A stretch of 43,427 nt of DNA from Aquabacterium sp. Its GTDB lineage: Bacteria; Pseudomonadota; Gammaproteobacteria; Burkholderiales; Burkholderiaceae_C. The stretch lies in the NCBI RefSeq assembly GCF_030652515.1, contig NZ_JAUSAR010000089.1:1-43427 (forward strand). The letters are read 5' to 3'. This document shows positions 34,825 to 43,427 of the stretch, piece by piece; position 1 is the first letter of the stretch; every line of letters begins with the position of its first letter. A program made the translations under genes and the position numbers. Under the pieces are notes generated by a model, which made no database searches, had not been told where the DNA came from, and worked only from the letters and a program-made list of their open reading frames with translations.

Positions 34825-35705
34825 GGGCAGTTGTCCTTGTAGGTGGAGATCAGCGTGCCGCCCAAGTCAGCCTGGTGGGGCGCGCCGCACAGGAAGGGGC
34901 TGTAGCGGGTGTCGCCGTCCACAAAGCGCTTCAGCCACGAGATGCTGTACTTGCCAACCATGGTCTTGGTGGCCGGGACGGCCGTGCCATTGGTGCAGAA
35001 GTGGCCGGCGTCCTTCATTTCCATCAGCGCCCTGTTCAGCGTGGGCGTGAGGCTGGCGTAGAACTTGTTGGCGTGGTCTGCCACCGGGGCGATGATGTCG
35101 CCGTCGCAGGACACGATCAGCGTCGGCACGGTCACACGGCTGTAGTCCTTGTTGGTTTCCCACGGCGCCAGCGGGATGGCCGCCTTCAGCGTGGGGTTGT
35201 CGCGGGCCGCGTTGAGCGAGCCGCCGCCGCCCATGGAGTGGCCCATGACCGCCAGGCGCGAAGGATCGACCTTGCCAGCGAAGGGGCTGGTCGGGGTGGC
35301 GCTGAGGGCGGAGACCTGTTTGAGGGCCGCCATCATTTGCTTGGCGCGGTTGGCCGGCACGTCAAACAGGGTGTTGGTGCCAATGGTGACGACCACGAAG
35401 CCGTGCGAGGCCAGCAGCGGGCCCAGCCAGTTGATGGCCCACTCGCCCTCAACGAAGCCGGGGGTGACCGAGACCAGGCCATAGGCGCTGCCAGTGGTGG
35501 GGTAATAGACCGTGCCGGAGCCGTAGCCGCTGGGCGTGGCCACCTTGACGTTGGCCACGGCCAGGGGCCCGACTTTTTCGAGGCTGGCCTCGGTGGGGTC
35601 TGGGCCGGTTTGCTGCGCTTGAGCAGCCATCGACAGGGCCAGGGCGCTGACGCCCAATGACACCTGCAGCAGGCGCGAGAATTTGGATGGGGTGGTGTGG
35701 TTCAT
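34818..35705 (-). CDS. Secreted PETase-like alpha/beta hydrolase (polyester hydrolase/cutinase family)
   Basis: This 295-residue protein closely follows Ideonella PETase along its length. The signal peptide ends in AQA at 30, and a GPDPTEASLE start follows. The catalytic triad is Ser157 (GHSMGG), Asp203 (CDGDIIAPV) and His235 (AGHFC). Trp182 (APW) matches PETase Trp185. Both PETase disulfides are present: Cys200-Cys237 beside the active site and Cys273-Cys293 at the C-terminus. PETase Trp159 and Ser238 are His156 and Phe236 here, as in cutinase-like relatives (type IIa pattern), and Tyr87 is Phe84. The loop after the catalytic His is about two residues longer than in PETase. The ATG at 35705 gives the natural signal peptide. 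Substrate is an ester polymer or lipid by family; activity on PET is unproven. Confidence 0.93.
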   Translation of the reverse strand: MNHTTPSKFSRLLQVSLGVSALALSMAAQAQQTGPDPTEASLEKVGPLAVANVKVATPSGYGSGTVYYPTTGSAYGLVSVTPGFVEGEWAINWLGPLLASHGFVVVTIGTNTLFDVPANRAKQMMAALKQVSALSATPTSPFAGKVDPSRLAVMGHSMGGGGSLNAARDNPTLKAAIPLAPWETNKDYSRVTVPTLIVSCDGDIIAPVADHANKFYASLTPTLNRALMEMKDAGHFCTNGTAVPATKTMVGKYSISWLKRFVDGDTRYSPFLCGAPHQADLGGTLISTYKDNCPY

Positions 35706-35779
35706 GCCGCCGAACATACCGGCGATGTTGTCCAAATTCGATTGGTGTATTTACCGATCAGCGTTAAATCCTGTATCAA

Positions 35780-36550
35780 TCAGCCGGCGCGCAAACTGTC
35801 GTGCAAGGCCACGAAATCCTGGGTCAGCTTGTGGCGCGGATCCAGGTGGATCATGGGCGTGGCCTGCTGGTGCGATTCGCGGATGCGCACCGACGCGCTC
35901 AGGTAGGGCTGCAGCACGGGCAGGCCTTCGTCGATCAGCTCCTGCACCAGCTTTTGCGGCAGGTTGGCGCGTGGCTGGAACTGGTTGACCACGATGCCAT
36001 CGACTTTCAGGTCGCTGTTGTGGTCTGCCTGGATCTCTTGCACGTTTTCCAGCAAGGCGTACAGCGCCCGGCGCGAGAAATCATCGCAGTCAAAAGGGAT
36101 CAGGCAGCCCTGCGCGGCGATCAGGGCCGAGCGCGTGTAGAAGTTCAAGGCGGGCGGGGTGTCGATGTAGACGCGGTCGTAGGCTTCGTCCAGCTCAGCC
36201 AGGGCGTCGCGCAGCTTGTAGATCTTGTGGCGCGATTCGAGCTTGCTTTGCAGCTCTTCCAGCTCGGGGCTGGAGGGCATCAGGTCCAGGTTGTCCCATT
36301 GGGTGGCCACCACGAAATCCGCGGTGTTCTTGGGGCGGGCGCTGAACTTCAGGGTCTGGTCGAAAAACTCGGCCAGGTTGGCGGTGCCCTCTTCGATCGA
36401 ATCGCCCATCAGGTAGTGCGTGGAGTTGCCTTGGGGGTCCAGGTCGACCACGAGCGTGCGCAGCCCCTGGCTTGCGCTGATGGCGGCCAGGTTGCAAGTG
36501 ATGGTGGATTTGCCGACGCCACCTTTTTGGTTGAACACAACGTAGCGCAT
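35780..36550 (-). CDS. ParA-family ATPase (orphan)
   Basis: This 256-residue ATPase has the deviant Walker A KGGVGKST at 9-16 and DLDPQGNS near 37-44, with DTPPAL as the Walker B-like segment. ParA proteins partition plasmids, chromosome origins or protein clusters. There is no parB and no parS-like repeat nearby, so this is an orphan, perhaps positioning chemotaxis or other complexes. The ATG at 36550 has AAGGGA 8 bases upstream. A long inverted repeat lies 23 bases further upstream. Confidence 0.9.
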   Translation of the reverse strand: MRYVVFNQKGGVGKSTITCNLAAISASQGLRTLVVDLDPQGNSTHYLMGDSIEEGTANLAEFFDQTLKFSARPKNTADFVVATQWDNLDLMPSSPELEELQSKLESRHKIYKLRDALAELDEAYDRVYIDTPPALNFYTRSALIAAQGCLIPFDCDDFSRRALYALLENVQEIQADHNSDLKVDGIVVNQFQPRANLPQKLVQELIDEGLPVLQPYLSASVRIRESHQQATPMIHLDPRHKLTQDFVALHDSLRAG

Positions 36551-36572
36551 GGTCCGGTCCCTTCTGCTGATG

Positions 36573-36604
36573 AATGCGCATTGTGCACTGCAACAATGCA
36601 CATT
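36573..36604. promoter_or_regulatory. 32-bp imperfect palindrome between parA and the glutaredoxin-fusion gene
   Basis: AATGCGCATTGT and ACAATGCACATT are 12-base arms (one mismatch) around GCACTGCA, in the 109-base divergent promoter region. The size and symmetry fit an operator for a dimeric regulator, or autoregulation by the ParA-family protein. Confidence 0.45.
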
Positions 36605-36659
36605 CTGGTGACGCGGGCGGCGCGATTTCAGGCAGAGTGGGCATTGATCCAACCACCCC

Positions 36660-37211
36660 ATGAATGACATGACGCAGAGCTGCCCCAAGTGCCACCATGT
36701 TCGCCAGCCCGGAGCTCCGGCCCCCGATTGGCAATGCCCCGCTTGCGGCGTGGCTTACGCCAAGGCCTCCGAAGGCTTGAGGCCCCAGCCCGTGCGCACC
36801 GATGTGTTCGTGGCCCGGCAGCAGAGCCAGTTCGCGTGGGGCAAATGGGTGGCGGCGGCGGTGCTGGCCTATGGGGCGTGGATGGGGTGGCAGGTGTCGG
36901 CCAAGCACCGCGCAGAGGGCGGCGCCACCGAGCAGTCTTCCTCAGGCGATGTGCAGGCTTTGGCGGCCTCGGTCAAGTCGGGCGATGTGATCATTTACAC
37001 CACCACCACCTGCCCTTATTGCGCGCAAGCCAAAGGCTGGCTGACCCAGAATGGGTTCACCTTCACCGAATGCGACGCGCAAACCAGCATGGATTGCGAA
37101 CGCAAGCTGCAGGAGCTGGGCGGCGTGGGCGTGCCCTTCCTGATGGTCAAGGGCAAACCGATGAAAAACGGCTTTGACTCGGATGAGTTCCTGGCCTTGC
37201 TGAAGTCTTAG
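36660..37211 (+). CDS. Zinc-ribbon / transmembrane / glutaredoxin-like fusion protein
   Basis: This 183-residue protein has three parts. Residues 8-29 form a zinc ribbon (CPKC...CPAC: Cys8, 11, 26, 29). Residues 61-79 form a single membrane helix ([18 protein letters not shown]). Residues 108-183 form a glutaredoxin/thioredoxin fold with CPYC at 118-121 and the cis-Pro segment GVPF. It is probably membrane-anchored, with the redox domain on one side and the zinc ribbon on the other; from charge, the zinc ribbon is likely cytosolic and the glutaredoxin domain periplasmic (inference). Its partner is unknown. Confidence 0.85.
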   Translation: MNDMTQSCPKCHHVRQPGAPAPDWQCPACGVAYAKASEGLRPQPVRTDVFVARQQSQFAWGKWVAAAVLAYGAWMGWQVSAKHRAEGGATEQSSSGDVQALAASVKSGDVIIYTTTTCPYCAQAKGWLTQNGFTFTECDAQTSMDCERKLQELGGVGVPFLMVKGKPMKNGFDSDEFLALLKS

Positions 37212-37214
37212 CCT

Positions 37215-37219
<5 letters not shown>
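37199..37219. terminator. T-less hairpin at the glutaredoxin-fusion/YgiQ convergent junction
   Basis: GCTGAAG, loop of 7 bases, CTTCAGC: a perfect 7-bp stem. The TAG stop of the plus-strand gene is in the loop and the stop of the minus-strand gene is in the right arm. No T tract. Confidence 0.45.
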
Positions 37220-39629
<2,410 letters not shown>

Positions 39630-39729
39630 GGGCAGGCGGCGGGACAACGGAGGGGCAACCCTCTATTGTCCACTTTCGGGGCAAATCCATGGCCCTATTT
39701 TGAGTAGGGTGGTTGCCCGGCGCCCGCCG

Positions 39730-40332
39730 TCAGGGTGTGCGGGGCGTGTTTTTGTGGGCCTCGATCAGGGCTTGCAGCAGCTCGACCGTGGGCTGGGTGG
39801 ACAGTTGGTTGGCGATGGCCTTGATGTCATCCACCGGCAGGTCCCACCACCTCAGTTGGCTCAGCAATTCACAAATTTCGGGTTCGAACCTGAATCTCAC
39901 GTGCTTGGCCGGGTTGCCGCCGACGATGGCGTAGGGCTCGACGTCCTTGATCACGACGGCGTGGGCGCCGATGACGGCGCCATCACCGATGGTCACGCCC
40001 GACATGATGGTGCTGTGGTGTCCGATCCAGACATCGTTGCCGATGATCACGTCGCCCTTGGTGGCGGGGTGGCCCTTGATGTGCATGCCGCCCAGTTGCT
40101 CCTGGAACACGTGCCCGAAGGGAAAGGTGGTGATCCAGTCGGTGCGGTGGTTGCCACCCAGGAAGACGGTGATGTTGGAGGCGATGGAGCAGAAGCTGCC
40201 CATGCTGAACGAGGCCCCTTCGCCCCATTCGTGGATGGACAGGTAGTGCGTGCCGTAGTTGAACCGCCCGTAGGAGATCTTGCTGTTCCCGATCACACCG
40301 TAGCGGGGCAGGCTGGGGTCAATGGCGGTCAT
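39730..40332 (-). CDS. CatB-related O-acetyltransferase (left-handed beta-helix)
   Basis: This 200-residue hexapeptide-repeat protein has SMGSFCSIASNI and DVIIGNDVWIGHHSTIMSGV-type turns, so it forms a trimeric left-handed beta-helix. His62 in GGNHRTDW is the likely catalytic base of the xenobiotic acetyltransferase (CatB/Vat) branch. Similar genes are common in chromosomes and often act on surface sugars rather than drugs. The gene starts 57 bases after dbpA on the same strand and may be read through from it. Confidence 0.9.
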   Translation of the reverse strand: MTAIDPSLPRYGVIGNSKISYGRFNYGTHYLSIHEWGEGASFSMGSFCSIASNITVFLGGNHRTDWITTFPFGHVFQEQLGGMHIKGHPATKGDVIIGNDVWIGHHSTIMSGVTIGDGAVIGAHAVVIKDVEPYAIVGGNPAKHVRFRFEPEICELLSQLRWWDLPVDDIKAIANQLSTQPTVELLQALIEAHKNTPRTP

Positions 40333-40389
40333 GGTGGGGGGTGTCCTGTTCTCGCGGGATGGCAGCTTTATACACGGGGGCGCAGGGGC

Positions 40390-41808
40390 TCACAGCTCGT
40401 TCAGGAAGCGCACCTTCACCTTCTTGCCTTTGACCTTGCCGGCCGACAGCTTGCTGACCGCCTGGCGGGCAATGCTGCGCTCCACCGCCACATAGGTGTG
40501 GAAGTCGGTCACGTTGATCTTGCCGATCTGCGCGCCGCTGAAGCCCGCCTCGCCGGTCAGGGCGCCCAGCACGTCGCCGGGGCGGATTTTTTCCTTGCGG
40601 CCGCCCAGGATCTGCAGGGTGATCATCGGGGGCAGCAAGGGATCGCTGCTGGCGGGCGTCAGTTCGCTGACCGGGTGCCATTCGGATTGCTTGCCCTGCG
40701 CCACCTCGATGTTGCCGACGCGGCCCATCTCGTTCATCGTGGCCAGGTTGAGGGCCCAGCCGTTTTGATCAGCGCGGCCGGTGCGGCCGATGCGGTGCAC
40801 GTGGATCTCGGTGTCGGGCGTGATGTCCACGTTGATGACAGCTTCCAGCTGCGCGATGTCCAGGCCGCGCGCGGCCACGTCGGTGGCCACCAAAACCGAG
40901 CAACTGCGGTTGGCGAACTGGATCAGCACCTGGTCGCGGTCGCGCTGTTCCAGGTCACCATGCAGGGCCAGGGCTTCGATGCCTTGGGCCTTGAGCACAT
41001 CGACCAGGTCGCGGCATTGCTGTTTGGTGTTGCAAAAGGCCAGGGTGCTGACGGGGCGGTAGTGCAGCAGCAGCAGTGCCACGGTGTGCAGGCGCTCGGT
41101 CTCGGTGATTTCGTACCAGCGCTGGCGGATCTTGCTGTCGTCGTGCTGCTGGGTCAGCTTCACTTCTTGCGGGTTGCGCAAGAACTGGGCGCTGAGCTTG
41201 GCGATGCCTTCGGGGTAGGTGGCTGAGAACAGCAGTGTTTGCCGGTCTTTGGGGCACTGCTTGGCCACCTTCACGATGTCGTCGAAGAAGCCCATGTCCA
41301 GCATGCGGTCGGCCTCGTCCAGCACCAGGGTGTTCAGGGCTGAGAGGTTCAGCGTCTCGCGCTCCAGGTGGTCCATCAGGCGGCCGGGCGTGCCAACCAC
41401 GATGTGGGCGCCATGCTCCAGGCTGTCGATCTGGCCGCGCATGGGCGTGCCACCGCACAGGCTCAGAATCTTGACGTTGTCCTCGAAGCGGGCCAGGCGG
41501 CGGATCTCTTGCGTGACCTGGTCCGCCAGTTCGCGCGTGGGGCACAGCACCATGGCCTGCACGGCGAAGTTCTTCGGGTCCAGGCGCGTCAGCAGGGCCA
41601 GGGCGAAGGCGGCGGTCTTGCCGCTGCCGGTCTTGGCCTGGGCGATCAGGTCCTTGCCCTCAAGTGCGATCGGCAGGCTGGCGGCCTGGATCGGCGTCAT
41701 GGTCAGGTAGCCCAGTTGCGTCAGGTTGTCCAGCATGGCGGGGGCCAGGGGCAGGAGGCTGAAGGGCTGGTCGGCGGAGGCATTGGCGGTCGGTGTGGGG
41801 GCGTTCAT
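40390..41808 (-). CDS. dbpA: ATP-dependent RNA helicase DbpA
   Basis: This 472-residue DEAD-box helicase has an N-terminal Q motif, AKTGSGKT at 58-65, PTREL, TPGR, DEAD (LVLDEADRML), SAT and HRIGRTGR. The C-terminal RNA-binding domain of about 75 residues (KEKIRPGDVLGAL, GKINVTDFHTYVAVER) is specific for DbpA and binds hairpin 92 of 23S rRNA during 50S assembly. The ATG at 41808 (MNAPTPT) was preferred to an upstream in-frame start at 41838. It is divergent from the patatin gene. Confidence 0.95.
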   Translation of the reverse strand: MNAPTPTANASADQPFSLLPLAPAMLDNLTQLGYLTMTPIQAASLPIALEGKDLIAQAKTGSGKTAAFALALLTRLDPKNFAVQAMVLCPTRELADQVTQEIRRLARFEDNVKILSLCGGTPMRGQIDSLEHGAHIVVGTPGRLMDHLERETLNLSALNTLVLDEADRMLDMGFFDDIVKVAKQCPKDRQTLLFSATYPEGIAKLSAQFLRNPQEVKLTQQHDDSKIRQRWYEITETERLHTVALLLLHYRPVSTLAFCNTKQQCRDLVDVLKAQGIEALALHGDLEQRDRDQVLIQFANRSCSVLVATDVAARGLDIAQLEAVINVDITPDTEIHVHRIGRTGRADQNGWALNLATMNEMGRVGNIEVAQGKQSEWHPVSELTPASSDPLLPPMITLQILGGRKEKIRPGDVLGALTGEAGFSGAQIGKINVTDFHTYVAVERSIARQAVSKLSAGKVKGKKVKVRFLNEL

Positions 41809-41898
41809 GTGGCGGATTATCCGCGCCGGGCCTGTCACCCCCTAATTTGTGGCCCCTGGATTGGTTGGCAGTGGCCGCCATATGCAGCAGCATGGGGC

Positions 41899-43427
41899 AT
41901 GACGTCATCCATCCAATCTTCGCTTGAACATCCTGGCCAGGCCGCGCACCCGGGCGCCGGCGCGCTTTTGCAATCTGCCGAGCAGGACGCCTTGCAGGCG
42001 CGCAGGCAGCAGGTGCTGGGTGAGGCGTCGGTCCATGCACAGACCGAGTTGAAGCTGCCACGGGTGGGTCTGGCTTTGTCGGGGGGTGGCGTGCGCAGCG
42101 CCACCTTTGCCTTGGGCCTGATGCGTGGCCTGGCCCAGAACCAGCGGGGCGGCGCCGGTGGCGTGCCCGCTGATGAGCGCACGCTGGATGCGGATGGCCT
42201 GCTGGGGCGCGTCGATTACCTGTCCACGGTCTCGGGTGGGGGCTACATCGGTGGCATGTTCGGGCGCCTGGTGTCCAGCTTTGGCATCGCGCGGGCGCAG
42301 GCCTTGATGGCCGACGCGTCCTCGCCGGTGCTGGAATGGCTGCGGCGCAATGGGCGCTACCTGTCCACCTCGGGCTCGCGCGATTGGGGCACGGCAGTGG
42401 TCACCTACCTTCGTGCTGTGCTGGCCATCCACGCCGAGTTCATGGTGGCTTGCATGCTGGTCGGCCTGATCGTGGTGGCGCCGCACTTGTTGCAGCACAG
42501 CACCCAGCTGCTGGATCCCAAAGGCTGGGCCTTCTGGCGCACGCCCTGGTGGGTGCTGGCCCTGGCCGGGTGGTTGCTCACCGCGCCGGGCTTGATCTCG
42601 GGCTACTGGGCGGCGCGTGACACGGCCAACCCGGGGGCCAAGTCGGCGGGGCCCAGCGTGGGCGATGTGCTGTTCCTGCTGGGCTGCGCCTTGGGGACCT
42701 GGGTGTTGGTTCGATGGTCGATCGCGGCGCAGTTGCTCGATCCCTGCCACGACGGCCTCACGGCCACCAGCGCGGCCGTGCTGGCTTTGCTGTCCATCAC
42801 GGTGGGGCAATCGCTGGCGCAAGGCTGGTTGTTCTTCAGTGGTGATCCCCACGCCCTGGCCGTGGCCCGTTTGCGCAATGCGCTCACCCGGGCTTTGCGC
42901 ATGGTCACGCTGGCATCGTGTGCGGTCGCTGGTTTGGGTGCGCTGGATGTGCTGAGCTGGTGGTTGCTGGAAGAGCTTCAATCCCAGGCGGGCAATGAGA
43001 ACTACCTGTGGCGCGGCGTGGGTTTTGGCGGCTTGGTGGCTTTGGGTCTGCGCACCATGGTGCAGCCGCTGCAGCAGATGGCGGCGGAAGCTGGCGGGCG
43101 CGCGCGCGAATGGTTGCCGCGCCTGATCAACGTGGGCAGCCTGGCAGGGCTGTTGGTGCTGGTGCTGGGCTGGCTGGTTTTGCTGCAGTGGTTCATCTTC
43201 GCGCCCGACACCTTCGCGCCGCTGATCAACACGCCTTCGTGGATGCGGGCGGCGCTGGTGGCCTTGGTGTGGTTCACCTGGGTGGCGCTCACGGCGGGCA
43301 ACGCCCAGATGCCCAACACCTCGTCGCTGCACAGCTTCTACCGGGCGCGCCTGACCCGCGCTTACCTGGCCGTGGGCAATCCCCGGCGGGGGCTGGATGG
43401 GGGGGCGCCTGGCCGGGCCGACGTCAC
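41899..43427 (+). CDS. Membrane-embedded patatin-like phospholipase (5' part, runs off the window)
   Basis: The plus-strand frame starts at ATG 41899 and stays open to the edge (509 codons). It begins MTSSIQSSLE. The patatin oxyanion motif SGGGVRSATF is at 61-70 and the nucleophile Ser112 is in LSTVSGGGYIGG. From about 176 to 467 there are about eight hydrophobic helices, inserted after the nucleophile elbow, so the patatin domain is split. The catalytic Asp (DG/A motif) would lie beyond the window. The family hydrolyses acyl esters of phospholipids; the membrane-embedded form is not well studied. GTG and upstream starts are less likely. Confidence 0.88.
   Translation, partial: MTSSIQSSLEHPGQAAHPGAGALLQSAEQDALQARRQQVLGEASVHAQTELKLPRVGLALSGGGVRSATFALGLMRGLAQNQRGGAGGVPADERTLDADGLLGRVDYLSTVSGGGYIGGMFGRLVSSFGIARAQALMADASSPVLEWLRRNGRYLSTSGSRDWGTAVVTYLRAVLAIHAEFMVACMLVGLIVVAPHLLQHSTQLLDPKGWAFWRTPWWVLALAGWLLTAPGLISGYWAARDTANPGAKSAGPSVGDVLFLLGCALGTWVLVRWSIAAQLLDPCHDGLTATSAAVLALLSITVGQSLAQGWLFFSGDPHALAVARLRNALTRALRMVTLASCAVAGLGALDVLSWWLLEELQSQAGNENYLWRGVGFGGLVALGLRTMVQPLQQMAAEAGGRAREWLPRLINVGSLAGLLVLVLGWLVLLQWFIFAPDTFAPLINTPSWMRAALVALVWFTWVALTAGNAQMPNTSSLHSFYRARLTRAYLAVGNPRRGLDGGAPGRADV

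Noticed and set aside
41905..43332. 475-codon minus-strand frame at the right end
   Set aside because: Arg/Gln/His-rich shadow. The plus strand carries patatin motifs and membrane helices in one open frame.

Overview
The window is GC-rich, gene-dense chromosomal DNA from a betaproteobacterium, most likely Burkholderiales near the Ideonella/Leptothrix/Rubrivivax/Aquabacterium group. Evidence is the gene content: a beta-type mla operon with vacJ inside it, gltBD beside a REP-associated transposase, zwf opposite tal-pgi, an RpoH with a perfect RpoH box, a PA4780-type RIO kinase and a PETase-family hydrolase. I saw no phage, plasmid, CRISPR, rRNA or tRNA genes. About 35 protein genes fill nearly the whole window, and no gene-free gap exceeds 300 bases.

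Layout. 1-4021 (minus strand): the start of flhD (flagellar master regulator, cut by the window edge), then a three-gene membrane desaturase operon consisting of a flavin/2Fe-2S reductase and two tandem paralogous desaturases. 4265-11419 (plus): a REP-associated tyrosine transposase framed by a short inverted repeat, then gltB-gltD (glutamate synthase). 11516-16299: a translationally coupled pair of citrate-synthase-superfamily genes lacking the usual catalytic residues, divergent from a TonB-dependent receptor, then a short-chain dehydrogenase. 16572-20598: mlaF-E-D-A-C-B, which maintains outer-membrane lipid asymmetry. 20613-25419: zwf opposite tal-pgi-HAD phosphatase (central sugar-phosphate metabolism). 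25424-26350: rpoH under a perfect CIRCE operator, which suggests that HrcA controls sigma-32.

26535-43427 is a mosaic of small units: a YkgJ-type cysteine-cluster protein; a radical SAM gene of the PA0069 family with a near-consensus LexA box on its promoter; PPK2; DusC; a cytochrome P450; a periplasmic chalcone-isomerase-like protein; an HDOD protein; a GNAT acetyltransferase; a RIO kinase; a secreted PETase-like alpha/beta hydrolase with both PETase disulfides; an orphan ParA; a zinc-ribbon/membrane/glutaredoxin fusion; a YgiQ-type radical SAM protein; a CatB-like acetyltransferase; DbpA; and the 5' part of a membrane-embedded patatin phospholipase.

The points most worth following are: the PETase-like enzyme; the LexA-controlled and apparently near-leaderless radical SAM gene; CIRCE on rpoH; the paired citrate-synthase-like proteins without canonical active-site residues; and a recurring architecture in which convergent gene pairs end in compact T-less hairpins built over the stop codons (five of nine convergent junctions).
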